Source of the DNA: Lumbricus terrestris
Lineage: Eukaryota; Annelida; Clitellata; Crassiclitellata; Lumbricidae
Length of the DNA stretch: 64,000 nucleotides
Direction of reading: 5' to 3'
Assembly: GCA_949752735.1 (NCBI GenBank)
Contig: OX457037.1
Span: forward strand, 63,861,686-63,925,685
The notes under the pieces are model-generated. The model was not told where the DNA came from. It did no database searches and was given only the letters and a program-made list of their open reading frames with translations. A program made the translations under genes and the position numbers. Positions 54,279 to 64,000 of the stretch are shown piece by piece (positions within the stretch are counted from its first letter, which is position 1; each line of letters opens with the position of its first letter).

Positions 54279-55449
54279 CAGGGTGCGCCAAAAAAGACCC
54301 CCTAGGTTTTTGCCAATATCTTGGCCAAAAGTAAGAATTTCAAAATGAAATTTCACAGTCTTAAAGACAATTCATATTTACAAATGATTGCAAGATTTCA
54401 TCAAAATATTTCAAACAGAACAAATCTACACCACTTTTAGGGAGGCCACCCACCGTTTATTGACGATTCAAAAACGTAACGCAAGAAAAAGTAGCAGAAA
54501 CACAATTTTATTAAGTCTCATCTCAAATAATTGTTATCATGTAGCCCTGATATTGCCAGATTATCATTATTACTACTATTTTAAACAGAAACAGGGTACC
54601 ATTGCAACCACAGGTCACTGTCAAGTCACTTAGCAAGATGACAATCAAGTTGGTAAATAAGGAATCTGTCAGATCCATAATTTTGCTATTAAAGCAATGA
54701 AATTCGGATTTAAAAAAATGAAAATAGCCAAGGTGTCAATGACAGACAAAATGTTTATTCAGACACCTCTTGAGCAAGATCCTGGAGATATAAGGCTATG
54801 AGCAACGTTTACTCTGATAAACAGTGAGAGCGAAAAATTACGAGTTAAGCTGAGATTTAAGAGATTTGCCGTAAATGAACGGAGATCGGCTCAATATCGA
54901 TTGTTCTGGTTTTATTGAGAATGCCAATGGCCCCAAATCTCCGGATTTGAACTGGATGGATTGATAATCAATTGCGGAGAGCTATGCTGGAGAAATATCA
55001 TAATCTGCAGCCAAAACCAAGAGCAGTAAGAAAATTGATGGGCGCATTGGAGTTGATATGGGAAGATTTGCCTATGAAACGCGTCAAAAGGGCCATCAAG
55101 AACTTTGCAAAGAGACTCAAAAGAAGTTTTGGCACTGGTGGTGGGCACATTGAACACAAGTTGTGAATCACTACCAGGTTCATTTCCAAACAGTTATTTG
55201 AGATATGGCTTAATAAAATCGTGGTTTTGCGACTTTTTGTTGCGTTACGTTATTGAATCGTCACAAAACGGTGGGTGGCCTCACTAAACGTGATATAGCT
55301 TTTGTTCTGTTTGAAATAGTTTGATGAAATCTTGCCATCATGTGTAAATATGAATTGTCTATAAGACTGTAAAATTTCATGTGGAAATGCTTACTTTTGG
55401 TCAAGATATTGGCGAAAAACATAGGGGTGGGTTTTTTTGGCGCACCCTG
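54279..55449. mobile_element. Tc1/mariner element with long inverted ends
   Basis: CAGGGTGCGCCAAAAAAGAC and, inverted, CAGGGTGCGCCAAAAAAACC, with TA at 54277-54278 and 55450-55451. The inverted regions extend about 200 bp (TTTTTGCCAATATCTTGGCC, GGGAGGCCACCCACCGTTT). Between them lies a decayed transposase. It sits in intron 1 of the TRIM gene. Confidence 0.9.
54885..55165 (+). pseudogene. Mariner transposase C-terminal remnant
   Basis: ENANGPKSPDLNWMD corresponds to the -APPNSPDLNPLD- motif before the third catalytic residue of Tc1/mariner transposases. A nearby frame reads LMGALELIWEDLPMKRVKRA, like the closing helices. Stops and frame changes are present, so it is inactive. Confidence 0.65.
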
Positions 55450-55739
55450 TACACAGTATAATAATTATTTAAGCTTAAATAAAAGTTACATAAAAAAACG
55501 ATAAAAAAACGATGAGAAGAATAAAAAACCAAAAACGAGGTTTTTGGGAGAGAATAAAAAAAGGGGGAAAAAGTTTTTTTTACAACTATGGTCTTGCGTA
55601 TAATAGTCCTACTATCAAAAGTCATCCTCTAAAAGTCATCGAATTAATATCGCTAATTATACTATTATCATAGGCCTATATCATGAGATAAGCGTGCAGA
55701 GCAATTCCCATTGCCCGCTGGTTCTGTGTCACCGCATTA

Positions 55740-56522
55740 GGCCCAAAAAATAATGTTGTGTTTCCGGTAACCCGACCCACCCTCTTTTATTGCCGCGACT
55801 CAAATAATTTTGTAAAATATTTTTTTATTTAAAAAAAATGTTAATAAAAAAAAATTCATAATTTTTTTTTAAATTAATTTTTTAAATTTTTTATTGACAT
55901 AATACGGTGACATTGTCTTCCGTATAGAGTTGGATCTTAGGCCAAAAAATTTTGTGTTCCGGTAACTCGACCAACTCACTTTTATTGCCGCGACTCGGAA
56001 AATTTTGTGTAATTTTTTTTATTTACAGTGACATTGCCTTAGAATTTCACGCCTGCCTAACTACTTCCTGGTTGCCAGTCTTGAGAAACCTCTAGCCTTA
56101 TCATTCTCACTTGAGCCACCTCTAATGGTGACTAGGGAAAATAAATCTAGCAACCTCTAGGTGTAACTAGTCACTGGCTCGGCCAGTCTGGAACGACCCT
56201 TAGCAGTGATGTTCTGTTCGCACTCATCTTCCCCTTCTCTTCCCACTTTATCTTACCAGAAAAGATGTCAACAAAATGAAATTAATAGAATTGTTTTCTA
56301 GAGCAATTTTAGGTGCATACAGTCGAAAAATAGGCAGTTTATGCTTGCTTAGAACACGTACTTTGTTGCAGCGTGTTCCTTTATGCAAAAAAGAGTTGTT
56401 GGGTATAATTATTCGGATAGTCACTGAATAAAAATATTTTACCAAAATAAAAATATTTTTCGACCTACCTACCCAATTTTTTAGAGCTCTGTTACCGGAA
56501 ACACAGCATTATTTTTTTGGCC
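55740..56522. mobile_element. Harbinger-like MITE with TTA duplication
   Basis: GGCCCAAAAAATAATGTTGT and, inverted, GGCCAAAAAAATAATGCTGT are flanked by TTA on both sides (55737-55739, 56523-56525). GTGTTTCCGGTAAC extends the inverted repeat to about 40 bp. A third partial end (TTAGGCCAAAAAATTTTGTG) lies inside at 55937 with the same following TTTTATTGCCGCGACTC, so the left end is duplicated. A 3-bp TTA duplication suggests PIF/Harbinger. Confidence 0.7.
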
Positions 56523-56795
56523 TTACTCTGAGCACTTTGGGTAATTTTCCTGATTATGCATTAGGCCTAATAGGACTGCTCGCAAGTATGTGAAAAATTG
56601 CGATTCTTGTAAAGATAATCTACGAAGTCCTTCACATAATATGGTATGTTCTAAAATGGATTGGAGAAGTTCTTCGTCTATAGGGCCTACACATCCTAAG
56701 CCTACTATAGACTGTTGCTCTGCTTGTGCATTAAGCTTACTAGGCCTACATATTATTAAAATTTGGTCTACCAAAAGTTCTCATCATTATTTCAG

Positions 56796-57011
56796 AAGAC
56801 GGTGAATTGAAGCCAAAGAAAACGTTCAAACAAATTGTGCCAGCAGATCAAAGTAACGGAAATGAACTCCTGAGTTTACGATCAGCAAACGAACAGCTCA
56901 GAATCGATATAAATAACGAGGTAGAGGCTAATAAGACGCATAAGATGACAATCAAGACATTTGAAAACAGCGTAGAGAAACTGGAGCAAGAACTATTCAG
57001 GACGAAACAAG
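56796..57011 (+). CDS. Coiled-coil exon of the TRIM-NHL gene (72 codons, phase 1-1)
   Basis: Acceptor CATTATTTCAG| and donor ACAAG|GTAAGAAA bound a frame reading DGELKPKKTFKQIVPADQSN, ELLSLRSANEQLRIDINNEV, KMTIKTFENSVEKLEQELFR TKQ. It is helical and heptad-rich. Its phase joins the TRIM exon (A|AA) and the propeller exon at 63358 (G|AT) without a break. It lengthens the coiled coil between the B-boxes and the propeller. Its placement is analogous to the 6858 and 7826 exons of the left-hand locus. Confidence 0.75.
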
Positions 57012-57148
57012 GTAAGAAACATTACACCGATTGAATCGAAATACGTTATTGCGCCGTTCAGGGCTGAAGAGATAAATTTCTGGGCCCTGGGCAGAGCAGC
57101 CACAGGCCCCGTAAACTATCTTCAGGCTTTCTGAGACAAATTATTCTA

Positions 57149-57243
57149 AAAACAAATTTAAGCAATTAAAAAGTGCACGGTTCTATATTTTTATAATATA
57201 AAAATATAGAACCGTGCACTTTTTAATTGCTTAAATTTGTTTT
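57149..57243. repeat. Perfect 44-bp inverted repeat (hairpin)
   Basis: AAACAAATTTAAGCAATTAA, AAAGTGCACGGTTCTATATT and their exact inverse face each other around a loop of a few bases (near 57196). The left flank (GGCCCCGTAAACTATCTTCA) resembles 37775-37795, beside the other foldback element. Confidence 0.93.
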
Positions 57244-59673
57244 ATTTGTCATATTTAATGATGATGGAGGACCGAGTGCATTCACATAAGAAATTAGATT
57301 TTCCCATAAGTGTTATAAGGGAAATGCCCAAGCCCGGGCTATACTTACATGTGTGCAACGTTTATAATTTAGGCAAAATATTGTGTTCTTTTTAATATAA
57401 TAATTATTATAGAGAATTAACTACAATCAGTTTAAACTTCAACTTAACATGTCAACAAGATCATAATGCATATATATATATGTGTTGGTTCATAACGCAT
57501 ATATATATATTAGGGTGGAGTGAAAAAACCGAAAATCAGAATTCCGAAAAGTAATAGCAACCAAAAGTTGCCCAATGACATGGGGTCAAGAAATGTGTAA
57601 AAAGTTTTTAAAAATATTAATGTCTTCAGCCCCCATAAGTTGGCCAAATTTCCGAAAAAATGCGTTTTTTGTAGAAAATTGCTGATTTTCTTATGAAATA
57701 TTCTTAGTGCAAAATAATTAACTCCCATTCAATATACTGTTGGAAAGAGCTCTTAAAACTGAATAAAACGATGTATTAATTTTCAGAATAGACCCATATT
57801 TGTGGAAGATATTAACTTTTTAACCATACCACCTCTTCGCGACATGTCGCTAAACCTAAAAACAGTAAAACTCTAATAACTTTTTTATCCTTTGAGATAT
57901 TTCAATGCATGATATGTCATTCGCTTCAGTTTAGAACCCCTTTCTAAAGGTGTATTGTAAGGCGAGATTGTATATTGTTTGTCTGATATTATTGGGATGG
58001 TGTCTAATATGCACCCTGACTGAAAGCACTTCCAAAGACTTTCATGGAAATCGTATTGCCATCACAGTAGGGTAAAGTTACAAAATGTCAGACATTTGTA
58101 TCACACACTGGCATGCATCATTGATCATCAGCAAATAATCATATTCATGTTCTTTTAAAATTTATCTTGTCCACTGTGTCTTATAGTGACTGTAGTCTGT
58201 TACAATCCTATAGTTCCTCTTGATTTCAATTATCAATTTCAGTTCTAGCGATCGTAACGGAGTTCGAACAGACTCATCTTTGTTGTCTGCACCTCAGCTA
58301 CGGTTGCAATAGTTTCATTCACACTTTTAAGACACCTTTCAAAAACACTTTCATCTGGACATTGAAACTGTCAAACTCTCGAGCATGACCGGTAACATGA
58401 AATTTGAGCTGTTCTGCCGATTGGCTCTGTTGGAAAAGATTGGAGGAACAGCGACCATGCAGCTATGAAAGTCAATTAATTCTACATTATCTGCTGAGTT
58501 AAAATTCTTAGGCAGAACTTCAAAGCACTGCACAGACAACTTTCTGTCTGGTTTTCAGCTATTGACATTCTCCTCAGCTCTAGTTATTTCATAGGAGTAG
58601 AATATACGCCGTATTGGGATGGTATCTAATACGCACCCTGACTGAAAGTACTTGCAAAGACTACAGTCACTCTGTTAGCCTAGTATACGGCGAATAGGCT
58701 GTTTGAATGGTATCTAATATGCACCCTGATTGAAAGCACATCTAAAGACTTTCATGGGAATCGTATTGCCGCCACAGTATAGGGTAAAGTCACAAAACGT
58801 CAGATATTTGTTTCATATTCTGTCGTGCATCATTGATCATCAGTAAACAATCATGTTCTTTTAAAATTTATCTTGACCACTGTGTCTAAGAGTGACTGTA
58901 TAGTCTTTTGCAGGTGCTTTCAGTCAGGATCGAGTGGCCTATGCGCCCTATTGGGATGGTATCTGATATGCGCCCTAATACGATTCCCATGAAAGTTTTT
59001 GGATGGGCTTTCAATCAGGGTGTATATTAGATACCATTCAAACAGCCTATACGCCGTATACTAGGCTGATAGAGGGACTGTAGTCTTTGCAAGTGCTTTC
59101 AGTCAGGGTGCGTATTAGATACCACCCCAACACGGCGTATATTCTACTCCTATGAAATAACTAGAGCTGAGGAGAATGTCAATAGCTGAAAACCAGAAAG
59201 AAAGTTGTCTGTGCAGTGCTTTGAAGTTCTGCCTAAGAATTTTAACTCAGCAGATAATGTAGAATTAATTGACTTTCATAGTTGGAGGGTCGCTGTTCCT
59301 CCAATCTTTTCCAACAGAGCCAATCGGCAGAACAGCTGAAATTTCATGTTACCGGTCATGCTCGAGAGTTTGACAGTTTCAATGTCCAGATGAAAGTGTT
59401 TTTGAAAGGTGTCTTAAAAGTGTGAATGAAACTATTGCAGCCGTAGCTGAGGTGCAGACAACAAAGATGAGTCTGTTCGAACTCCGTTACGATCGCTAGA
59501 ACTGAAGTTGATAATTGAAATCAAGAGGAACTATAGGACTGTAACAGACTACAGTCACTATAAGACACAGTGGACAAGATAAATTTTAAAAGAACATGAA
59601 TATGATTATTTCCTGATGATCAATGATGCATGCCAGTGTGTGATACAAATGTCTGACATTTTGTAACTTTACC

Positions 59674-60303
59674 CTACTGTGATGGCAATACGATTTCCAT
59701 GAAAGTCTTTGGAAGTGCTGTGACGCGCGGGGGCGCCGCCTGTCCTAACGTTTCCACCCCCAAATTAATGGGCTCCACTGTTGCGCGCCCCCTTAAGCGC
59801 GGTTGAGGAAATCCGGGTCCTAGGTCAAGGGTTTTGGTGTCAATGGAAGCAGGTTCGAATCCTAACCTAGGGTGTGAGCTTCTCTGGTTACCTTCTTCCT
59901 CAGGATGAGCCGATATTGGACATATGTCAGCGGTGGCTGTTAAGTTCACGACAGCCCCACCAAATGGGTACTTATCTGGGTTCGAATCCTCAACATTTCC
60001 CCAAGCTCCACCACCCACTTTACCATCAGCTACCGTCCTCACCATTATTTCACATTCTTTCTGGCGGGAATTTAATTGGGCTTGCTGCATGGAAACTAGA
60101 TTTAGCTCTTCGGCTAGATCGGTTAAAATGCTACTCTGGCGCTCCATAAACTGCTCTATTGTTGTCATTTGCTTCTGTAATACGGCCGGGTCTAAGTCAT
60201 CAGTATTGTCTGTAGTCCCTAACTCAAGTGTTCCTCCCGGACACATCTCATCTTCCTCTTGTCCTGTTCCTAAGACACTGTCCGTATCCCCGTCGGAGTC
60301 CAT
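59674..60303 (-). CDS. Gag-like ORF within the LTR-like insert (209 aa)
   Basis: It starts MDSDGDTDSVLGTGQEEDEM with a strongly acidic N-terminus, then a short coiled coil (QKQMTTIEQFMERQSSILTD, LAEELNLVSMQQAQLNSRQ) at about residues 44-85. Then comes a G/P-rich region with no zinc knuckle seen. The last 14 or so residues are read from flanking palindrome DNA, so the natural C-terminus is missing. Layout parallels the ORF at 37-366. It is probably the N-terminal part of a retroelement structural protein; no enzyme domain is present. Confidence 0.4.
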   Translation of the reverse strand: MDSDGDTDSVLGTGQEEDEMCPGGTLELGTTDNTDDLDPAVLQKQMTTIEQFMERQSSILTDLAEELNLVSMQQAQLNSRQKECEIMVRTVADGKVGGGAWGNVEDSNPDKYPFGGAVVNLTATADICPISAHPEEEGNQRSSHPRLGFEPASIDTKTLDLGPGFPQPRLRGRATVEPINLGVETLGQAAPPRVTALPKTFMEIVLPSQ

Positions 60304-61166
60304 TATAATTTGATAGCAAAAATCACTTCACAGTTCTCTATTTAAGTTTCATTTATTGTAGAATTAATCAAGCGACTGTCTGTCGTTCATTAGCAATTAT
60401 TTACACAGCCGATGAAATAGAATCAATATTAAAGATTCACTATTAAGGCCCTCCTAAAACGCCTATGTCCCTTGACTAGCTTAAGTTTTATCAGATCAGT
60501 TCACAGACTGACTATTTCACACCTATCCGATCAGTTCACAGACTGAATATACCACAACTAATATTTGCACCAAAATAGCGATACAAGTTTTATCTAATTA
60601 CTCTTAGCTCAGGTTCGAGCTCTATAGATTAGGTTGCCTATACTTCCCTGTTCCCATTGATATTTTAGGACAGCCGATCCACCGTTTTCCGTCCTGTAGA
60701 AAGTTATTGAGTCGTCGGCCGATGCCAGAATTTCTCCGTAGGAAGCGTATTATCAATTTAATTGTTGCCGGAAATCTTCGTAATTACACATCGATTCACA
60801 AGACATCGGAAGAACCTCGTCTTCTACCCGAGAAACTTGCCAGATTCAAAAATACCATCAAATTTACCACGATTCACGATTTCCACCAGCATAGGTCTTA
60901 CACGATTCAATTCTGCAGCCCGACTGAAGGTTTGCGCGTTAATTTGCCGCAAGAGAGCGCTTTTTGGCGCCTAAAACATCGCGTGATGTCTAACCAATCA
61001 AAAATCGCAGGTGGTGGAAAGTTCCATTGAAAAATGCATGGGAAGCTAAATATAGCGATGACTGCATCGATCAGTGCTAAGCATAGCACCCATGAATTCG
61101 TAATAGAAATAGCGGCCTTACTTAAGTAAATAAGTAAGGTAGCTTGTAGCAACCTGGTTCGCTACA
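59719..61166. mobile_element. LTR-type insert (solo LTR or short LTR element)
   Basis: The insert interrupts the palindrome's right arm precisely: GGAAGTGC | TGTGACGCGCGG ... GGTTCGCTACA | GTGCTTTCAGTC. The ends TG...CA and 4-bp duplication GTGC (59715-59718, 61167-61170) are those of LTR elements. The left arm at about 58030 gives the empty site (GAAAGCACTTCC). At 1448 bp with no internal direct terminal repeats it resembles a solo LTR, but it contains an ORF start and two GGTTCGAATCC boxes. GATCAGTTCACAGACTGA is tandemly duplicated near 60496 and 60528. Confidence 0.75.
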
Positions 61167-61924
61167 GTGCTTTCAGTCAGGGTGCATATTAGACACCATC
61201 CCAATAATATCAGACAAACAATACACAATCTCGCCTTACAATACACCTTTAGAAAGGAGGTTCTAAACTGAATCGAATGACATATCATGCATTGAAATAT
61301 CTCAAAGGATAAAAAAGTTATTAGAGTTTTACTGTTTTTAGGTTTAGCGACATGTCGCGAAGAGGTGGTATGGTTAAAAAGTTAATATCTTCTACAAATA
61401 TGGGTCTATTCTGAAAATTAATACATCGTTTTATTCAGTTTTAAGAGCTCTTTCCAACAGTATATTGAATGGGAGTTAATTATTTTGCACTAAGAATATT
61501 TCATGAGAAAACCAGCAATTTTCTACAAAAAATGCAATTTTTCGGAATTTGACTTGCTTATGGGGGCTGAAGACATTAATATTTTTAAAAACTTTTTACA
61601 CATTTCTTGACCCCATGTCATTGAGCAACTTTTGGTTGCTATTACTTTTCGGAATTCTGATTTTCGGGTTTTTCACTCCACCCTAATATATATGCATTAT
61701 GATCTTGTTGACATGTTAAGTTGAAGTTTAAACTGATTGTAGTTAATTCTCTATAATAATTATTTTATTAAAAAGAACACAATATTTTGCCTAAATTATA
61801 AACGTTGTACACATGTAAGATTGCAAGTATAGCCCGGGCTTGGGCATTTCCCTTATAACACTTATGGGAAAATCTAATTTCTTATGTGACTGCACTCGGT
61901 CCTCCATCATCATCATCAAAATCC

Positions 61925-62400
61925 ATGGGCTAAATACCCGTAGGTGTCCGACGCCACTCTCTGTCTGAGTCTGTCTCGCATCATGCTGCCCAGCTTCAAC
62001 CGGTCCGGTCAGCAGGTCTGCTCCATACCATTAGCATCTTGGAGCAGCTAGACCACCTTGTCTGATTGAAGAAAATATTGGGAGAGAGGCACGAAGGACA
62101 ACATGGGTCAATGCCCATATGTGTCCCACGCTCTCTCCCCGACTCTCTCCACTGGTCTGTCCTGACCGGCCTGTGCATGTCAGCTCCACATCCTGACACC
62201 TTGAAGCATCTGGGTCGCTCTGTCATTTGTGTAGTGGTTTTGCGGATTTCAGTCGTCTTGGTCTTTTAGTGTCAGAGTATCGCCACCCATCTGGCAAACC
62301 TTCCTCCTTTTGTCCTGGCTTAGGACCGGCACCGGGACGTTGTTGGTTCCCTGTGGCGGAGGATGGATGCAGTTTAACGTCGTGCCCAGGACCATACACT
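61925..62400 (-). repeat. Inverted copy of the 42300-42765 repeat
   Basis: It begins right beside the palindrome's right border and shares GTCCGACGCCACTCTCTGTC, ACCACCTTGTCTGATTGAAG and CGTTGTTGGTTCCCTGTGGC with the reverse of 42300-42765. Confidence 0.7.
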
Positions 62401-63357
62401 CGGTCCTTACACCTTAGTAAAATCGACGACATAACAGTAGCATAATGGCATTCCATTCTGTGTTGATTAGGCCTTTTCTGTCTTCAAATAAGCATCTGAT
62501 GAATGGTAATTTGTAAAAAAAACGTTTTTTTGTGGGTTTTTTCGCATCGTTTTTTTAAATTTAAATTTACATATTTATTTACTGTCTATTATTATTTTCT
62601 TTAATTTAATTTGTGTCTGATATTCCATACGTGTTCACCATACTCTCAAGGATTCAGCTAACTATAGTGTCATTATGTAATTGTTTAAGTCATCATAATT
62701 ATGAGAAATACATGTAGTAGGTCCCTACAAGCAATGATATAAAATTCATGGGCCTATTTAATATTTCTAAGTAACAATTTTAAGTACAAAATGTACAATA
62801 TATAATTTAGTACACATCTATCAAGGTCTTTACTTCTGGTTAGATTTTAATTGCGTTAGGGCCTCTGTCGATCATCATGAACTTATGTGGACTTCCAATT
62901 TAAATTTGAAAAGATTTCAATACCTTTAAGTTTTCTGAATTTCTTATTAAACCAAAGTTATAGGAAAAATAACTGTGGTAGATTAATGTTAGTTACACCA
63001 ATTGATTTTGGCCTAATAATAAAGTTGTGCTACTTGCAGATTAAGATAAAATTGCATGAGCAAGGTTTTTAAGCTTAAAATGAAGTTTCAGATGTAACAA
63101 AGGAAAATTAATTTCCGCTTCCGTTTTTGTCGGTTTTTGTCGTTTTTATTTTTTTAAACGTGTTTTTCCGTTTTTTTTATTTTAATCGTTTCTTACATCT
63201 ATGATCTTATGCTCTTTAGGCGTGTTTTTCTCTGCATTTCCTGCACTTTGGTCAGTAAAAATTAAAAGGTCGAACGATTTTTTAAAAAATCTATCAGAAT
63301 ATTTCTGATTTTTTAAATACCGAAGTTCAAAATTGCTTGATGATTTAATTTTTTTAG
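62401..63357. other. TRIM-NHL intron 2, right part
   Basis: A/T-rich intron, no exon recognised. T-rich runs GTTTTTGTCGGTTTTTGTCG near 63125 precede a pyrimidine-rich acceptor (TTTAATTTTTTTAG|) at 63357. Confidence 0.45.
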
Positions 63358-64000
63358 ATCAGCTTCGATATATATCGGATCCAGTTAAGACCCAAACGAT
63401 CAAAACAAAAGCAGCAGAAGGTGAAAAGAAAGTGATCTATGGATTGACCATCTTAGGCAAAGAATTGTTTTTTGTGAGTAAAGACAGTTCAGAAGTTGAA
63501 GTTTGCGATTCGATTAAATTCAGTTTCAGCCGTCGATGGAATTTGAAGGAATTAATTACTCCAACGGACATTGGATCCTGCAACAACAACAAATGTCTCT
63601 ACATCATGGACTATAAAGGTGATAATCAACCGAAGGAAATCTTAAGAGTTGATGCAAAAGGAAAATTAATAAAGAAATGGTCAACAGGAGACGTTTGGAG
63701 CAACCTTTCTGTTACCGATGAATCGAATGTCATCTTAAGCGATTACTATAGAAGCAAATTATATGAATATTCACCAGAGGGACAATTAATCAATGAAATA
63801 AATATATCATCAGACGCAGATATTCGCTATATAAGGTATGCTATAAAACTTACCAATGATCTTTTTCTGGTCAGTCATGGCTACTTTGATGATGGGAATG
63901 AAGATGGTGACGATGATGATGCTAATGTTCATGATGATAATGACGATTATGATGATGATGATGATTATGATGATGATGATTATTCTGATGACGATGATGA
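63358..64000 (+). CDS. NHL-type beta-propeller exon of the TRIM-NHL gene (partial)
   Basis: The frame stays open to the window end. Blades read YGLTILGKELFFVSKDSSEV, SIKFSFSRRWNLKELITPTD, KCLYIMDYKGDN, ILRVDAKGKLIKKWSTGD, SVTDESNVILSDYYRSKLYE and AIKLTNDLFLVSHGYFDD, closely following the exon at 5058-5963. After SHGY the paralogue continues to the next blade. Here the exon runs into an acidic stretch of D, N, E and Y encoded by a (GAT)n tract. It starts in phase 1 and joins the coiled-coil exon at 57011 as Q-D. The end of the protein lies outside the window. Confidence 0.82.
63896..64000 (+). repeat. Coding (GAT)n tract, Asp-rich
   Basis: Imperfect GAT/GAC repeats in frame encode mostly aspartate with some N, E, Y and H. 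The tract continues past the window end. It sits at a loop position between two propeller blades. Confidence 0.85.

Larger units (their letters stand above)
57256..61915. repeat. Giant palindrome, 1.5-kb arms, invaded by an LTR-like insert
   Basis: The left arm (57256-58767) and right arm (58976-61915, less the insert at 59719-61166) are inverted copies at high identity. ATGGAGGACCGAGTGCATTC faces GCACTCGGTCCTCCAT, and CGACATGTCGCTAAACC faces GGTTTAGCGACATGTCG. GAGCATGACCGGTAACATGA faces its inverse near 59345. The 0.2-kb centre carries a third copy of the CATTGATCATCAG...TTTAAAATTTATCTTG unit. The motif GGTATCTAATATGCACCCTG recurs many times in both directions. No coding capacity was seen. 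It lies in intron 2 of the TRIM-NHL gene. Confidence 0.9.

Noticed and set aside
57510..57728. 72-aa ORF MGVNYFALRIFHKKISNFLQ
   Set aside because: It lies in the palindrome arm, has no counterpart preserved as an ORF in the other arm, and has no known domain.
59855..59960. Two GGTTCGAATCC boxes as possible tRNA genes
   Set aside because: No acceptor stem, D arm or A box at the right spacing. They look like relics or primer-related sequence of a retroelement.
60707..61030. 107-aa ORF MSRRPMPEFLRRKRIINLIV on the + strand
   Set aside because: It lies in the LTR-like insert opposite the presumed promoter side, has no recognised domain, and its frame shows no paralogue.

Overview
This is eukaryotic (metazoan) nuclear DNA. 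It has short exons with GT/AG borders, long introns, metazoan domain families (RING/B-box TRIM, NHL-type beta-propeller, CARD-like) and a dense, nested load of LINEs, hAT, mariner/pogo, Harbinger-like and Helitron-like elements. There are no bacterial operons, rRNA genes or CRISPR arrays. A marine invertebrate, perhaps a deuterostome such as an echinoderm, is my guess from the TRIM/NHL and CARD expansion and the very frequent TAGGCCTA motif. That species guess is weak.

Host genes. The best locus is on the + strand at the right: a 380-codon exon with RING, two B-boxes and coiled coil (51908-53048), a coiled-coil exon (56796-57011) and a beta-propeller exon running off the end (63358-64000). 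All three join in phase 1, giving a TRIM-NHL-like protein. Its introns hold a mariner, a Harbinger-like element and a 4.7-kb palindrome. A paralogous set lies on the - strand at the left: coiled-coil exons at 9216-9112, 7942-7826 (one in-frame stop) and 6974-6858, then a propeller exon at 5963-5058 with a frameshift. A CARD-like exon (10437-10097) sits just upstream on the same strand. Another propeller exon is at 26826-25973 (-), with a decayed relative at 50900-50273 (-). Two homologous phase-1 signal-peptide exons lie at 29146 and 42903 (+), and lone candidate exons at 36704-36546 and 47766-47703 (-). No gene is complete with certainty.

Layout. 0-4.6 kb: gag-like ORF and decayed LINEs. 5-10.5 kb: left propeller/coiled-coil/CARD locus with three short hAT-type MITEs. 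10.8-20 kb: nested stack, with hAT 10811-12411, an RTE LINE split by a 2-kb element that contains a pogo element that contains a MITE, and a second RTE split by a 3.8-kb hAT-like element that contains another DNA transposon. 20-25.9 kb: repeats and a pogo-like element. 26-47 kb: propeller exon, signal-peptide exons, many MITEs, LINE tails and long microsatellites. 45-50.3 kb: second copy of the 10.8-kb hAT family carrying its own insertion, then a hAT with a mariner MITE inside. 50.3-64 kb: TRIM-NHL locus.

Many transposon calls rest on target-site duplications and terminal inverted repeats read directly from the sequence, so their borders are exact. LINE borders are approximate. Exon borders are inferred from GT/AG sites, phase and paralogue comparison, without transcript support.
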